NCBI GenBank assembly: GCA_947095535.1 | Contig: OX352774.1 | Location: forward strand, 33,310,496 to 33,374,495 | Direction: 5' to 3' | Length of the DNA: 64,000 nucleotides | Origin: Poecilobothrus nobilitatus | Lineage: Eukaryota > Arthropoda > Insecta > Diptera > Dolichopodidae | Shown: piece after piece, positions 25,191 through 37,837 of the stretch | Numbering within the stretch: the first letter of the stretch is position 1 | How the letters are laid out: the number at the start of each line of letters is the position of its first letter | Notes under the pieces: model-generated | What the model saw: the letters and a program-made list of their open reading frames with translations, nothing else | The model's database searches: none | What the model was told of the DNA's origin: nothing | Position numbers and translations under genes: made by a program

Positions 25191-25382
25191 AATTTTTTTT
25201 TTTGTTTTGTGCATTTTTCTGCCACATAAATGTGAACAGGAAATTACACAGCATTTCCTTTTCAGGCGTGGCAGTAAATGTCGTAAGAGGGAAATATTCT
25301 TACGACGTGTGTGGGATTTGAACCCACACTCCTTCGGTGTTTACAATGTATTTCATCCGCTCTTACTCACTTACCCATATTA
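25191..25382 (-). mobile_element. tRNA-derived SINE-I copy B
   Basis: On the minus strand the order is TGGGTAAGTGAGTAAGAG (box A region, altered), AACACCGAAGGAGTGTG, box B GGTTCAAATCC at 25315-25325, ACACGTCGTAAG, CTCTTACGACATTTAC, and TGTAATTTCC, ending in an A tail (T run near 25192-25203 on the plus strand). It is full length apart from a damaged 5' edge. Confidence 0.8.
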
Positions 25383-27241
25383 TATTAATATCATCTAACC
25401 AGGAACAGTAAATAGAAAAATTGCATTGTTACTTGAAAACAATACTATATAAAAAATCTATAATATGTGTTCATACACAAAAGATAAAAAAATTTTAATC
25501 AAAATTAAAACTTTGGTTCGTTAGATTCCATTTCCTAAAGCTGTAGATTAAAAATAAAGTCAAATTTACGTCATTTTTATGAATAGGACAACATGACGAC
25601 AACGTGCGTAATTTATTAAAAAGAAATATGCTACCGCCACATCCAACGTTCATATGATATAAATAGAAATATGTTGTCGTCACGCTACGTCGTCATCACG
25701 TGGCATTGTAGGTTTTTATTATGTGTTTTGTCGCAAATTACGTACATCTTTCTGTATAGTAACTAATTAACTACACAGCCACTGTCATTTATTTTTTGTT
25801 CATCTATTTCACATTTTGTTTCACTAATTTTTTCTAACTTTTGCAATAATTTTTCTTTTATTTTTCATTTCATATCCTCCCCCCCCCCCATTCATGTTAG
25901 CTGCATATTTTAACATCAGAAAATAAAAACTTTAATTAAATCTATGTTGATGTTATTTTAGTTGTTGCCAATAAGACAGAGTACTTCAGCACTCCCTTAA
26001 GGAATGTTTAAATAATAAAAGAATATAATCTAACAACAAGGAAAATATTTATAAAAAAAAAAAACTAGAACAAACATAAATATTTGTTGGATATATAATA
26101 CATACATATAAGTAGATATACATACGCATGTATATCCAATAATACGCACCCTAACAACAATATTTTATAACTCACAAATAGAAATAAAAAGAAAACAAAA
26201 AATATTATTCGTATTCTATTCTTTATAATCATAATTTTTTTTTTGTTTTGTTGCGATTCGTATCTGAATCGCTTGTATTGTAAATCCATATCGCCTTCCG
26301 GGACATATTATTTATCCTTTTTTTCACTTTTTATTTATATATATTTTTTTTTTTTTTTGTCTTTTTATGGTAAAATAAAAATGGAGCATTTACATTAAAA
26401 TCTTAAATACGTTAAAAAATTTACAGATTAAAAAGAGTGAAGTTGATTTTGCGCTAGTACCTAAGGAGCTTAATAAAGTAACAATAGTATTTTCTAGCAA
26501 AAGTAGTTTTAACATCTTTCCTGATTCTTTTCTGAACAAATTTGTTTATTAAAAATATGGTATATAAAAAGTTTAAGAAAGAGTTTCAAAGTTTTTAGAA
26601 AATTTTCCAAAAAAAATATTAACAAAACCAGGAGAAAATATATTATAGAAAAAAAACAAATTAATATACATATTAAAATATACGTAGTACAAATATTTTA
26701 TTTAATTTCCAATGGGATTACCAACGAATTACTATTCCCTATGGGATTACCCCTACGGTAGAAACGGTGGGGTAGATAGATATCATCGAAAGTTGCTAAA
26801 AAGGAATGGTTCCACTTCTATTCTTTTATCAATGTGTGGGATTTAACCCACTAAACACCGTCTTCCTTTTATGGAGTAAAGATAAGTTTAAGGTTTGCAG
26901 GAACTTGATGAACGAAGGTGTTGACATTCTCCTCAAACCTACATGTAAATTGATGTGATATATTCACAATCTAAGTATAAATTATGTAATTGATGAAATG
27001 TAATCATCCCCAATTTTAAGGTATTGGAAGTTGGTTCAATACATTCACAATATTCGATTCATAAACAAAATATGTTTTAAATAAGGAATTCAAGAAAGTG
27101 CAAGCACTTGTAGAGAATCCTTCCTTTTATTTAAAATAAAGCTTAAAAAGAAAACACATTTAAAAATTAACATGACAGATTTAAATAATTAAGTTAAAGT
27201 TTTATATATACAATCTACCTTTACTTAAAACATTATTGAAC
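25383..27241. other. AT-rich non-coding stretch
   Basis: No gene is supported. A run of ten C residues at 25880-25889 is unusual here. At 26730-26960 a GC-richer patch contains GTGTGGGATTTAACCCAC, which recalls the SINE-I box B neighbourhood but lacks the rest of the element. Open frames at 25495-25683 and 26065-26289 have no recognisable domain. Confidence 0.5.
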
Positions 27242-27715
27242 CTAATGTGTTATAAATGATTTTCTCACCTCTCTTTTGAATACTGGCATAGAATTGACGG
27301 ATTTTATATTGTTCGGTAATTTATTGTAATGATCAATTAGATAACAAATAATAGTATTAGGTGGGAAATTTGAATTAGACAATTTGTTGCTACTTCTATT
27401 GTTATGAGAATGTACTTCGAAAATTTTGGATAACATAATGCCTGATCTTATCTTGTTATATGTACCAATTTGTGGCACAGTATATAAATTTTGTAAATTC
27501 TCAACAAAATGAGTAAAAGAATTTTTCCGTTGTTATAGAGTTCAATAGATGGAGTTAATAAGGGCACAACACTCAGGAATTCATCAAGTGCAAGAGTCGA
27601 TATAGTAATATATAATATCATTAAAATGAACTTGGAAACCTTTTTTAAAAATAGTTTCAAACCGCCTTCTATCAACAATAAATGACAGGACACTAAATAA
27701 GAAAAATAAATTTTC
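27242..27715 (-). mobile_element. LINE C-terminal fragment, minus strand (CR1/L2-like non-LTR retrotransposon)
   Basis: A 78-codon frame (27478 down to 27242) contains HSHNNRSSNKL followed about 25 residues later by YNKLPNNIKSVNSMPVFK. This is the typical tail of CR1/L2-type reverse transcriptases: HNxNTRSSxxLxxP, a gap, then WNxLPxxIKxxxSLxxFKxxL. In this copy the Trp of WN is Tyr. A second minus-strand frame (27717-27448) overlaps in another phase and probably carries the preceding part after a frameshift, with LLLRIYKIY resembling the VxLLxFKIxN segment. The catalytic domain is missing, consistent with 5' truncation. Not a host gene. Confidence 0.6.
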
Positions 27716-27729
27716 ACTTAATGTTAAAT

Positions 27730-27799
27730 TAAAACAAAGACATTACAAATGCAGTTATCATTATAGTTCGATAACTGCATTTGAAATGTCTTCGTTTTA
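27730..27799. repeat. 70-nt near-perfect hairpin (30-bp arms, 10-nt loop)
   Basis: Arms 27730-27759 and 27770-27799 pair at 28 of 30 positions; the loop is ATTATAGTTC. The mismatches lie at 27736 and 27745. Such a compact hairpin could be the paired ends of a tiny inverted-repeat element, or a small-RNA precursor. The size matches insect pre-miRNA, but the pairing is more perfect than is usual for a conserved miRNA. No TATA-like or other promoter signal can be singled out in this AT-rich context. Confidence 0.75.
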
Positions 27800-28059
27800 T
27801 TTTTAACGATTTTTGCAAAAGTGTTAAAAGAAACAAATTATATTTTAATATTGAAGTGACGCATGCATAAAAAAAAATCAATTTATTTTTTAAAGATTTT
27901 TCGTGAACACCTAATTATATTAATTGAACAATACTGTAATATATGTATGTATGTATGTATATATTTCGAGAAATTGACTATGGTTTTATTAAAGGATCAA
28001 TTATATAAAAACTTAAGTTTATAAGTAAAGCTAAATTCATTAATTGAGGAAGAAAAAAA

Positions 28060-28152
28060 ATTTTTTTTTTTTTATTGCATTTCTCTGAAATTACACAGCC
28101 TTTCCTGTTCAGCCGTGGCTGTAAATGTCGTAAGTGGGAATAACTCTTATAA
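28060..28152 (-). mobile_element. SINE-I fragment D (3' half)
   Basis: After a T run (28060-28073) the plus strand reads TTGCATTTCTCTGAAATTAC, CAGCCTTTCC, TTCAGCCGTGGCTGTAAATG and TCGTAAGTGGGAATAACTCTTA. These are the tail and central hairpin of SINE-I. The tRNA-like head is absent, so it is 5'-truncated. Compared with other copies, about ten bases are missing between TCTCTG and AAATTACACAG. Confidence 0.75.
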
Positions 28153-30614
28153 TGTAAATATCGAATATTTAAAGTATTAGAATAAAAAAAAAACTATAAT
28201 TTTTATGATTTCATTACATTTTCCTTGTAACTGTAAAAGTAACTGGTTTCCTATGAAAAAAAGTGATTTTATGAATTCCATTCCACTTTACATTAAACAC
28301 GTATTATTAACATGGTTAGATAAAATATGAAGTTTTCTATTTGTGTTTCAATTAACAGTTAAAAATGTAAAAATAAATTTCGAAATTTAAAGTTTTTTTC
28401 TTTTTTCGAAGTATATAAACATTAAATCAATTGCATTTAACTGTAATATAAAAAAAAACATTAAATTGAATTAAATTAAAGCATACAATAAAAATGATAC
28501 CCTGATAGTAATGACACACTATTAACTATTTACAAAATATATCTATATACATACATACATGAGATAGAAATATATATAAAATATTTATGTATATTTATGT
28601 ACATTACCAATATATGTATGTACCTAAAAGTAAATGTTATATTTTAAATTTTTAAATCTTTTTTTTTTTTTTTTAATATACTTTTTAGATACTAAACTCC
28701 AGATATTTTCCAATATATGTGTTGTTAATTTAATGTTTATAAAGGATGACAAACAAAAATAAGCAAAAATAAAAAAACACGAGCAATATAACGGAAGAGA
28801 AATATTTAAGGGAGGTTTTAAGAAATATTTTCTGCGCCTTATATTTTATAATATATTATTATATATATTATACACTTTATACAATAACAACAGGAACAAA
28901 AATAAAAAAAACACGAGGTATAAAAATAAAAGCAACCAATATAACAACAACAAAAAGAAAAAGAAAAAAAAAAGCAAAAAAAAATGTAAACAGAGAATTC
29001 AATATCGATCGACTACTGACTGACTAGCAAGAAAAGTATAATTTGGGTCACGAGGCGAAATGTATTGCATGCAGTTATAAAAAAAATTTTTTCTTTTTTT
29101 TTTTGTTATTTTCTTTTTTTTTTCTCAAAACAATTTTATTTGAATCTATACACACACAACAAATACTAAATATACAAATAAACATTTTTATACTTATGTA
29201 ATAAAAGAAAAGCTTGTTGTTCACAAAATGTAAAATAACGAAACAGGAACAGATTTTTCAAAAAAAAAAAATAAAAATATAAAAATAATAAAATAATAAA
29301 AAAAAAGATAATTTTAGGTTAAAAGTGATGAAAATATGGGGAGTCAAATAAGTATAATACATATAAAATAAACAAAAAAGAATGTATAAAAAAAAATTAT
29401 GGTAAATGTATACAAGTGTCATATATAAAACAAAAAATATATATGTATATAATATTATGTTGCGTAGTATTTGTCTTCATTGAGTAAAACTTAATTGTGT
29501 ATTAGTACTCGTGTACCCGTTCCTACAATACAGGATTCTTTTTAAAAACAAAAATAAAAAAAATGAAGAATTTCTAGAAAATTCGACAAAAAAAAAATCT
29601 ATTTTTAATGCACACGTTTTTAAATTATAAAGATTGTTTGAACTTTTCCTATTTATCTTTTTAATTCTTTAAATATTACTTGTTAAAAACAATATTCTTC
29701 TTAAGATAGCAAACAAGCAAACATAAGGAAGGAAAAAATGTTAAAATGAAAAAAATTATTTTTTGAGATGAGCATTAAGAAAAAAATTAAAACATGTTTA
29801 AAACAAAATAAAAGCCAAACAAAAACATAAAATTTTAAAGTGTTTAGTCAATAATTAATTTCATGTAAGATAACGCAAGTGTCTACAACAGGAACACAAT
29901 CAATGGTCTAAAAGAAATTTGAATCAAAGATGTTTAAAATTTCATAATAAGTGTATTTCAATAAGATTAATAAACAATACAACTGTACACGTACATTCTG
30001 TACGACAGTATGATCTAGAGTAGTAGAACCCTCTACTCTGGGCCACACTGTTGTTCAAATGCCTAAATGCCTGGATACCTAGAAAAATCTTATACAAAAT
30101 AATTATAATTCCTAGAAAACACTTTGGAGGAAAATATAATTTAAAGAAATATGTAAAACAATAAATTCCAATTGGTTGCGTCATGTACATTTGTATTGAA
30201 CGTCTCTTCCTAAAGTTTGTTTTAAAATGGGGTGCTTTTGATTGATTAAAGTTTAACACTATCAGAAGCAACCACGTACAATTCATCTCGATAACTTTTG
30301 AAGATTTCCACCGATCTTCAAAGAAAAGTAGTTATGCTTTCATTTAATAACTTCCTATTATTTAAAGTAAAGAAGAAGAAGAAGGTGCTACGCGTAGTAA
30401 CAAAAAATATTATTAAAATTCCCGTTTACATACATACATATGTATGTATATGTAAGTATGCCAATTTCGATTGTCTAAAAAATGCAATTCTATAGATTAA
30501 AAAAACGAATCCAGATTTACTCTAGATCAGTTTTATGTTCAATTGATGAAAAAATAAAGCACTTTTTTCTCGAATGTTTTAGATCAACTCTAAAAGTTAA
30601 TCTGAAATTAAAAC
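28153..30614. other. AT-rich, A-run-dense non-coding stretch
   Basis: Long A-rich tracts with scattered ATACATAC and TATGTAT runs. The minus-strand open frame at 29942-30286 (114 codons) is of more mixed composition than most, but shows no domain I recognise and no repeat partner. I leave it unassigned rather than call a gene. Confidence 0.5.
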
Positions 30615-31250
30615 AAGGCAGAATGTACACCAACAGTTTTTAAAAGCGCACATTTCCAAAATATAATACAAACTGTATGGAATTTTAACTCTGCATAAAA
30701 ATTTGTACAAGTAAGTTACAGGTGTTTAAAAATAGCAAATTTTCAATTTTTGAGCTCTTATAGCTCATAAACAGGGTCTGGTCCAAAAAAAATTTCTGAA
30801 GAAACTTATACTAATTTTTCTTCTCTAAAAATTGCAAGTCGCTTTGTAAAAGCGTCCCTATATATAAAGTTTTGAAAGTAGAAAAATCATGCAAAATTTG
30901 GTTTTCACATAACGGTAAATTTAAATACTAAATTTAAAAAAAATGTATAATATTGATATAGATTTACAAGAGTAATTCCTGTCGAATGGCGTTTTCAAAT
31001 TGGCAAAAATGCTAAGTAGAACATGAGATTTACTCACTTAAAAATGGAACTTTTTCAAAGTTTGAGGGGCTGTAGCTTCGTAATGGATGAGGCTACATGA
31101 AAATGTTGTTCTACAACATTAATTTTTTTATAAGACCAATCCAGGGTTAACATTTTTTTCTCTATCTTTAACTTTATAAAAGTTTTGTAAACAGATGGAC
31201 AGACCGTTGGACGGACAGATAGTGAAACTAATAGGTACATTTTTTCAAAA
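30615..31250. repeat. Dispersed repeat, copy 1 of 2 (partner at 52.1 kb)
   Basis: Aligns in the same orientation with 52061-52882. Shared blocks include TTTTTAAAAGCGCACATTTC, AGTTACAGGTGT, AATAGCAAATTTTCAATTTT, AAAAATCATGCAAAATTTGG, CATAACGGTAAATTTAAATA, GTTTGAGGGGCTGTAG and TTTGTAAACAGA followed by a GGAC-rich block. Relative to the partner this copy lacks about 158 bases right after AAAAATTT. No coding potential. The GGAC block is the complement of the GTCC-rich sequence in other fly repeats of the window, but the rest is different. Confidence 0.8.
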
Positions 31251-32642
31251 GCATTCTAAATCTAAAAAGTTCAATTGATATCGACATTAAAATGAGTGTT
31301 AAAAGTAAGATATACATTTGCAATTGAGTTTCGTTCAATATTTTATATCTCTCTCATTTTTAAAGAACTTTTGCAATGAATTACAATTTATTTCTGATAA
31401 CCCTGTATACATAAATACATATGTATGTTATGTATTTAATAAATTGTAAAAAATAGAAACAGAAATTTAAACATACATATGTATGTATGTATGTAATGTA
31501 CCTATATGTATAATATATATGACAAAACGTGAAATACAACTCGTACAACATAGTTGTAATGAAATTACATAGTAAAAAATATAAAATAAAAACCGTTATT
31601 ATAACTGGCATATGGCCCTTTTCTGTGTTTATTTTCATGTTTTTTTTTTTTTTTTTTTGAACATCATAGGTATTTATCAGATACAAAACATTACACACAC
31701 AACCATATACTATATAAATATTATTATATTATATATACATGTGTTCAGAATTATAGTAACCTAATTGTATTTTTATTTTTCAGTTTTCTTATCTTTATGT
31801 AGGTATTATGTATTCCTATAATTTACATTTAAATATATAACGGTATATTCTCGAAATTCATGTAAAATTGAAGAAGGCCACAAATGAAAAATATGTAACA
31901 GTAATAATATTGATTTGTTTTTATAAATTTTTATCCTATTGTAATACATACATACATATATACATACATACATACATCCATTCATACATATTATGTAATT
32001 TATACTTATGTACATGTAAAATATAAAAATATGTAAGATTATCTTTTTACAACACCCTCTTTTCAATTCCTTTCACAAATATTTAACGGAAAAGAAAAAA
32101 AATCAATTTCATTGTGATAATTTTTTAATATCAGTTTTATAAAAAAATAAAATTTTTATAGAAGATACTGTTATACTTTATATAAAATTATATATATGTA
32201 TGTAAAAGTATGTACGCTTTCATAAAAGTATTATATATAGAAAATATCTACATAATTTTGTTATATTACATATATTTTGTACATATACAAAACATACATA
32301 CATAGGTACTTAAATATTTATTTAGTATATAGAAAAATGCATTGGTGACCTATTTACCGAGTTTTTGTTGTTATTTACTTTTTTATGATTGAAAAAAACA
32401 AATAAAAAGAAAAAAATATACAAAACAGAGAAGAAAAAAAAAATCCGTTACAACTAACTGCTTGCTTTCTTACTTTACTATCCATTATTTTTGTTTGTTG
32501 CCGCTGCTCTACTTTGTATGTATCAACAAATATACATTGTATATACAAATGTTATATTTTGTATATACATGTTTTTTTTTTTTGTTTTTATTTTCAAAAT
32601 AATTTTTATGTTTTGTTATGACTGTGATGATATTTTGAAAAA

Positions 32643-32752
32643 CTGTTTGTTTTTGTTGTTGCTGTTGTAATTATTACTGTTGCTACTACTGTTAATTTTA
32701 CTGCTGCTACTGCTGCTGTTCTTATTACTACTATTACTATTCTTTCTTTTTT
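32643..32752. repeat. Imperfect CTG/TTG/TTA trinucleotide repeat
   Basis: GTTGTTGCTGTTG, CTGCTGCTACTGCTGCTG and ACTACTATTACTATTC follow one another with a mostly preserved three-base period. On the minus strand this translates to Ser/Asn-rich sequence within a 70-codon frame. Without flanking non-repetitive coding sequence or splice-framed borders I treat it as a microsatellite. Confidence 0.75.
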
Positions 32753-33920
32753 CTTTTCTTCTTGTTTTAATGTATTTTAATTTTCTTTTTATTTCCTTAT
32801 AACATGTAATACACATATGTACATACATTTACATACATATTTTTCTATGGATTATGCATATATGAAAGTAAAATATGTAACGTTTATTTACATCTGTTCA
32901 ACCCTTACTGTCATCACTTTACATATTTTTATTTGTTTTTTGTTTTTTTTTTTTTTTTTGGTTTGTTTCTATGCATATTTATTCAAAATTTTGTAAATCA
33001 TTTTGATTTTAAAAAAAAAAAAATTGCAATACCTATACATAAAAATGACATTTACATACCGTTATACTATGGATTAATAATATATAGAAGATAGTAAAAG
33101 AAAACAAAATTTAACTGATGGTAGAAAAATTAAGTAAAATGGAAGAAGAGATGAAAGAGTGAAAGTAATACATATGTATGTATGGATGAATATTATTACG
33201 ATAATATATAGTATATTACTTCAGTTGTACAACCCTGAGTTGTCTTTTTCAGTTTTTAGTTCTTTTTTTGTTTTGATTTGATATTTTTCCTTGTTTTTTT
33301 TTTTTTTTTTATTCATTTACAGGGTTGTAAATTTTCCTAACTTATGAAATGGTTATAGTAAAATAAAGTGTGTAAAATAGTTTTTTTTTATAGAGAAAAT
33401 ATGGTTTTTTATTTTATTTTTATTTTTTTTTTTTTGTTCTCATTTTGTGTTTCTCTGTTTTCATTTTCTTTTTAATGAAAACAGTATTTTTTGAATTTTT
33501 TGTTATTAGTTTTTTTTTTTTTCAATTTTCATTTTGTATTTCAAAAAATGAATTTTATACAGTTTTTTTTTCTAACTACAAAAATACAAAAAAGGAGAAA
33601 AACAAAATATAAAAAAGAAAAGTAAAGAGGTGAAAACTAAAAAAAAAACAAAAACAAACTAAGGAACAAAGAAATGTAAAGTAAAAGTAAAAAAAAAACA
33701 AAAAAAAAAATTATAAAAATGGAAAATGCGCAGTTAAGAATAATATTTTTTTAAATTATTGTTTTTTTTTTAATTTTTTTTTTTTTTTTGTTCTTTATTT
33801 TAAATTACATGTAAAAAGAGGACCTTCAAAGAAAAGAAAAAGAGAAAAATTATAAAGAAAACTTAAAAGTAATCAATCTATAAAAGTAATGGCTATTAAT
33901 ATACACATAAGTATTATAAG

Positions 33921-33924
<4 letters not shown>

Positions 33925-33964
<40 letters not shown>
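33925..33964. repeat. (AT)n dinucleotide microsatellite
   Basis: About 20 uninterrupted AT units. On the minus strand it produces the alternating Ile-Tyr run inside a 171-codon spurious frame. Confidence 0.95.
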
Positions 33965-33968
<4 letters not shown>

Positions 33969-36900
33969 ATAGTAAATATATTTGTATAGTGTTGTAATCA
34001 TAGTAATCAATATTACAAGTGATTATTATGCATAAACCTATACACATGTATGTACATAATATGTATATAGAAATGTATCTATATAATACACAATAGTATA
34101 CTAGTAATTTAGTATAATAAATTACTGTTACTTGCAGGTAATTTGTGTAATAAATTTTATTTTTGTTTTTTGTTTTTTTTTTTTTGTTATTGTTATATTT
34201 CAATTGATAGTCTTCCTTAAAACATACATATATTTTATACATAACGGTACTTACATACATATACATACATACATACTTACTTAATATGTAAATAAATACA
34301 TGATTATATATTGTATGCGAAATGAATGAATGGTAAAAAACTATAATGTTCAGTGAAAGCACCAAAAGTCATTATTATAATGCATCCATATTTTTATTTT
34401 TCCTTTCTGTTTTTGTTTTTCTTTTTTTTTTATTAAATTCATTCAAGTACATTTCAGTTATATTATTTTAATTCTATTTAATATATGTATGGATATGTAT
34501 TATATATTATCTTTATATAGTATAATACTGTAATTTATAGCAATGTATATGTATGTATGTACATATATGCCAGTAATGTATAATGTGACTTTTTTAATGT
34601 CCTTTTGGATTATTGCAGCATTTACAAGTTTTGTTTGTTTTTTTTTGTTATGTATATGTAAATTTTATAGAGGGGGGAATTAATATATCTCAAAGGGACG
34701 ACAAATTTTTTTTTTAACTTTTTTTTGTTTTTTTGTTATTTTTTTATTTATGTTAGTATTTTGTAAAAATTAATTAAGTTTATTTGGTTTTGATGTGTTT
34801 AAGGGATGTCCTGCATTTATGACTTCAATTTTTACTTTTAAGTTTTTCATTTACTTGTATGTATATTTAAAGCGATTTAATTTTACTCTGTTTATTTTTT
34901 TTTAATTTAAATTTTCTCACTTTTGTGTTTTTTGTTTTAATTTTGTATTATTTTGTAAGTAAGTTTATAATAAAAGTAGGTCAATTAAATAATATTAGTA
35001 AAATTGCGGTCAAGATTATAATACATATATACCTACATACATACATTTTTTTTTTACAAAAAAAGCTGCAAAATATAAAATAAAAAGAAAAACTGAATAA
35101 TGCGATGTTCATAAGTAGTAAATGTAAATAAATAATTTGATTACAATGTATGTATATACGTATTATGTATTTATTATTATTATTGTTGTATATAGATTTA
35201 AAATGAATTTTTTTTTTAAAGAAAATAAAAATGAACAATTTAAAAAAATAAAACTGATAAAATCTATTTTAACTTTGTAATTCATAAAAAAAAACTTTAT
35301 TAGAGAAATTAAAATAATATTTATTATTTTATTTGAAATTGATTGTCTCTTTGTTTATTAAATAATTTTGATATAGAAAACTGTCCGTTATTTAGAAAAT
35401 GATTCAACATACACGATAAAGGTCACAATTAAATTATTATTCAGCCTTGATCTTGATGATATTCAACAAATAATTAAATGTAATTTTGTTACGATCAAAC
35501 AAAAAGTTTTAACCAGATATTACTTAATTATTATTAAAGTTCCTCTGGAATTGGGTCTTCGTCTTTTAATTGTTTTCAAGTTATATTTGATATAAGAGAC
35601 CATTATGAAAAAAATACATTAAGTATATTTTGATAATCACGCGCTACACAGAATAAACCGTTTGATAATGAGTTAAACTTCATAAGATAAGTAAAGAAGT
35701 AAACGTCAAAGAAACACCTAGCTGATACCTAATTTTATCTTAGAATTTAGCCAACGCATAACATGAAAAAATACCAAAGCAATTGCAAAAATTTGATAGA
35801 TATATAAATAAGTTGTAAGTGACTAAATGTCAGATAAAAACCCTGCGTATCCTCAAAGTTTTTAAATGGAGGAAATTATCTTTTTAATTGAAATGGTGAA
35901 ATGAAAATTGCATTTTCAAGATTTTTTGTTTAGTTTTGTTTCGTTTTACAAATTGATGTTTATGTTAAAGGATAATCTGTTAAATATATTATATATATAC
36001 AATAAAATATGATAATTACATATAACTAAAATTTTCTTTTTTTTTTTCATTTTCTTTCGAAGAAAACTGTAAACTATATTTTTACTTTGTTTTTATATAT
36101 ATATATATCCATATATACATATATATATTATTTATTTATTATTTATTTATTATTTTCTTACTATTATTCAATATTCTTTATTTATTTATTTATTTTATTC
36201 TAGTATTATATAATAAATTACTATAATATATTACTATATTTTTTGAATTTGTATCAAAGAAATTTAAAAAAGAAAAATTAAAATTAATTGCATATTTATT
36301 GGGGCAAAATTTTATAAATTTTATTTTGATACTTACTATACTTCTATTGTATTAACGTAAAGTATTTTTTCAAATCGATTTATTTATTTAAAAGTATTTA
36401 TTTTAGATATGTTTTATATATATACATATATATAGGTATATTATGTAAATATTAACAAAATAGTATTTAGTATTTAGTTGACAAAGTAATTACAGGAATT
36501 ACAATAAACGTAATTTGAGTTTTAGTATATTGTAATGGCATGTTTTTTAATACAAAATTAATTTTACAAAATTTTATTTCGTTTTTTTTTTATTGTTTTA
36601 AGGATCTTAGTAATTTAATAGTATTATCAGATATTCTTTTTTATGTTTTGTAAAACGTAATTGCAAAAAGTGTAAATTTTATAGATATTTTTATTAGTAA
36701 AATAAATTTTTTTTTTTTGTTGTACATTGTATCAACACCAGAATTCTTTTACAATAGAATTTGTAATATTTTAAAGGATTTGTCGAAATGCAATAATTCT
36801 GTGCAAACAATTTTTTTTTTTTTTTTAACTATAAAAATAATAAAAATTTAATATTATAGTAAAATCGGTTTGAAATATAAAAATGCACATATAATGAGAA

Positions 36901-37837
36901 TGAATTTAAAGTTTTTAAACTAATAAACAAGTTCTATTAAAAGTTATTTAAATAATAAATAAAAAAATTAAAATTAAAATTTATTTTTCTGATATAATAA
37001 TTCATTTAGCATAATATATCTTCATTTTTTCTCAACTTGTATGACTTTAATTTGATAATTTTCAAATTATCCTTAACAACTTATTAAATATTTTACTGAA
37101 TTATCCACAAAGCCTATTTTTTCTGACTCTATGGCTCTATATTTTAATTACAATGAAGGTAGCTTAGCTTTGAGCTTCTAACTGTGGATAATAATAGAAA
37201 TAAATGTAAATATGAAGTAAATATGTTTTTTGTTATCTCATCACTGAACCCCACATCCTTGTTACTAAATTTTGTGAGAAAATTTTGTTTTGAGTATATA
37301 GATCAGATTTCAGCAAAATTATATGGTTAAAGTCTTTGTGTACCTGTCATACAATTTTTTCAATCCAGGTTGTATATCATGAAAAATAATAGGACTAGGA
37401 GGCTATTATTATAACTATTGCAAAATTTCAAATTAGTAGCTGCATCAGCTGCCCTTAGACAAATATATTTGTCTATACAAATATAGACAAAATAAAAAAA
37501 ATAAAATAGTTTTTGCTTTATTTTAAGATTTTTAGTAGAATATTTCCAAAGGTTTTCATTTTCTACTCTAACACCTACGTCCAACACCATATAAGAATAT
37601 GCTGCTAGTATTTCATAATACTCACAAAAATGATTATTATTCCCGATAATAGATGGCGCACGATAATTGATTAAAACTATTTGTTTTACGTTATACATTT
37701 ATTCAATAGATACAGTTAAAAAATGAACGGTTGAGAAAAATTAGTGATTAAATATTTAATGCTTAATTGAATAGAATAAAAAGCTATTTTGTATATGCTG
37801 AATAAGAAAAAAAAGTAAAATACAATCTGCACAATCT

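Larger units (their letters stand above)
31251..37835. other. Simple-sequence-rich non-coding stretch
   Basis: Dominated by A/T homopolymers, CATA/TATG runs (for example 31470-31497, 31943-31980, 34240-34278) and ATTT repeats near 36125-36200. The 171-codon minus-strand frame at 33850-34365 runs through the (AT)n tract and is not a gene. Open frames at 31381-31698, 31806-32066, 34981-35238 and 37360-37698 have no domain I recognise. Confidence 0.6.

Noticed and set aside
26730..26960. Possible eighth SINE-I copy because of GTGTGGGATTTAACCCAC
   Set aside because: Only the box B neighbourhood is similar; the head, central stem and tail are absent.
29942..30286. 114-codon open frame on the minus strand
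   Set aside because: Mixed composition, but no recognisable domain, repeat partner or splice-framed neighbours. Consistent with chance in AT-rich sequence with few stops in one frame.
33850..34365. 171-codon open frame on the minus strand, the longest in the window
   Set aside because: It runs through an (AT)n tract giving an Ile-Tyr run and through CATA simple repeats. No domain or non-repetitive core.
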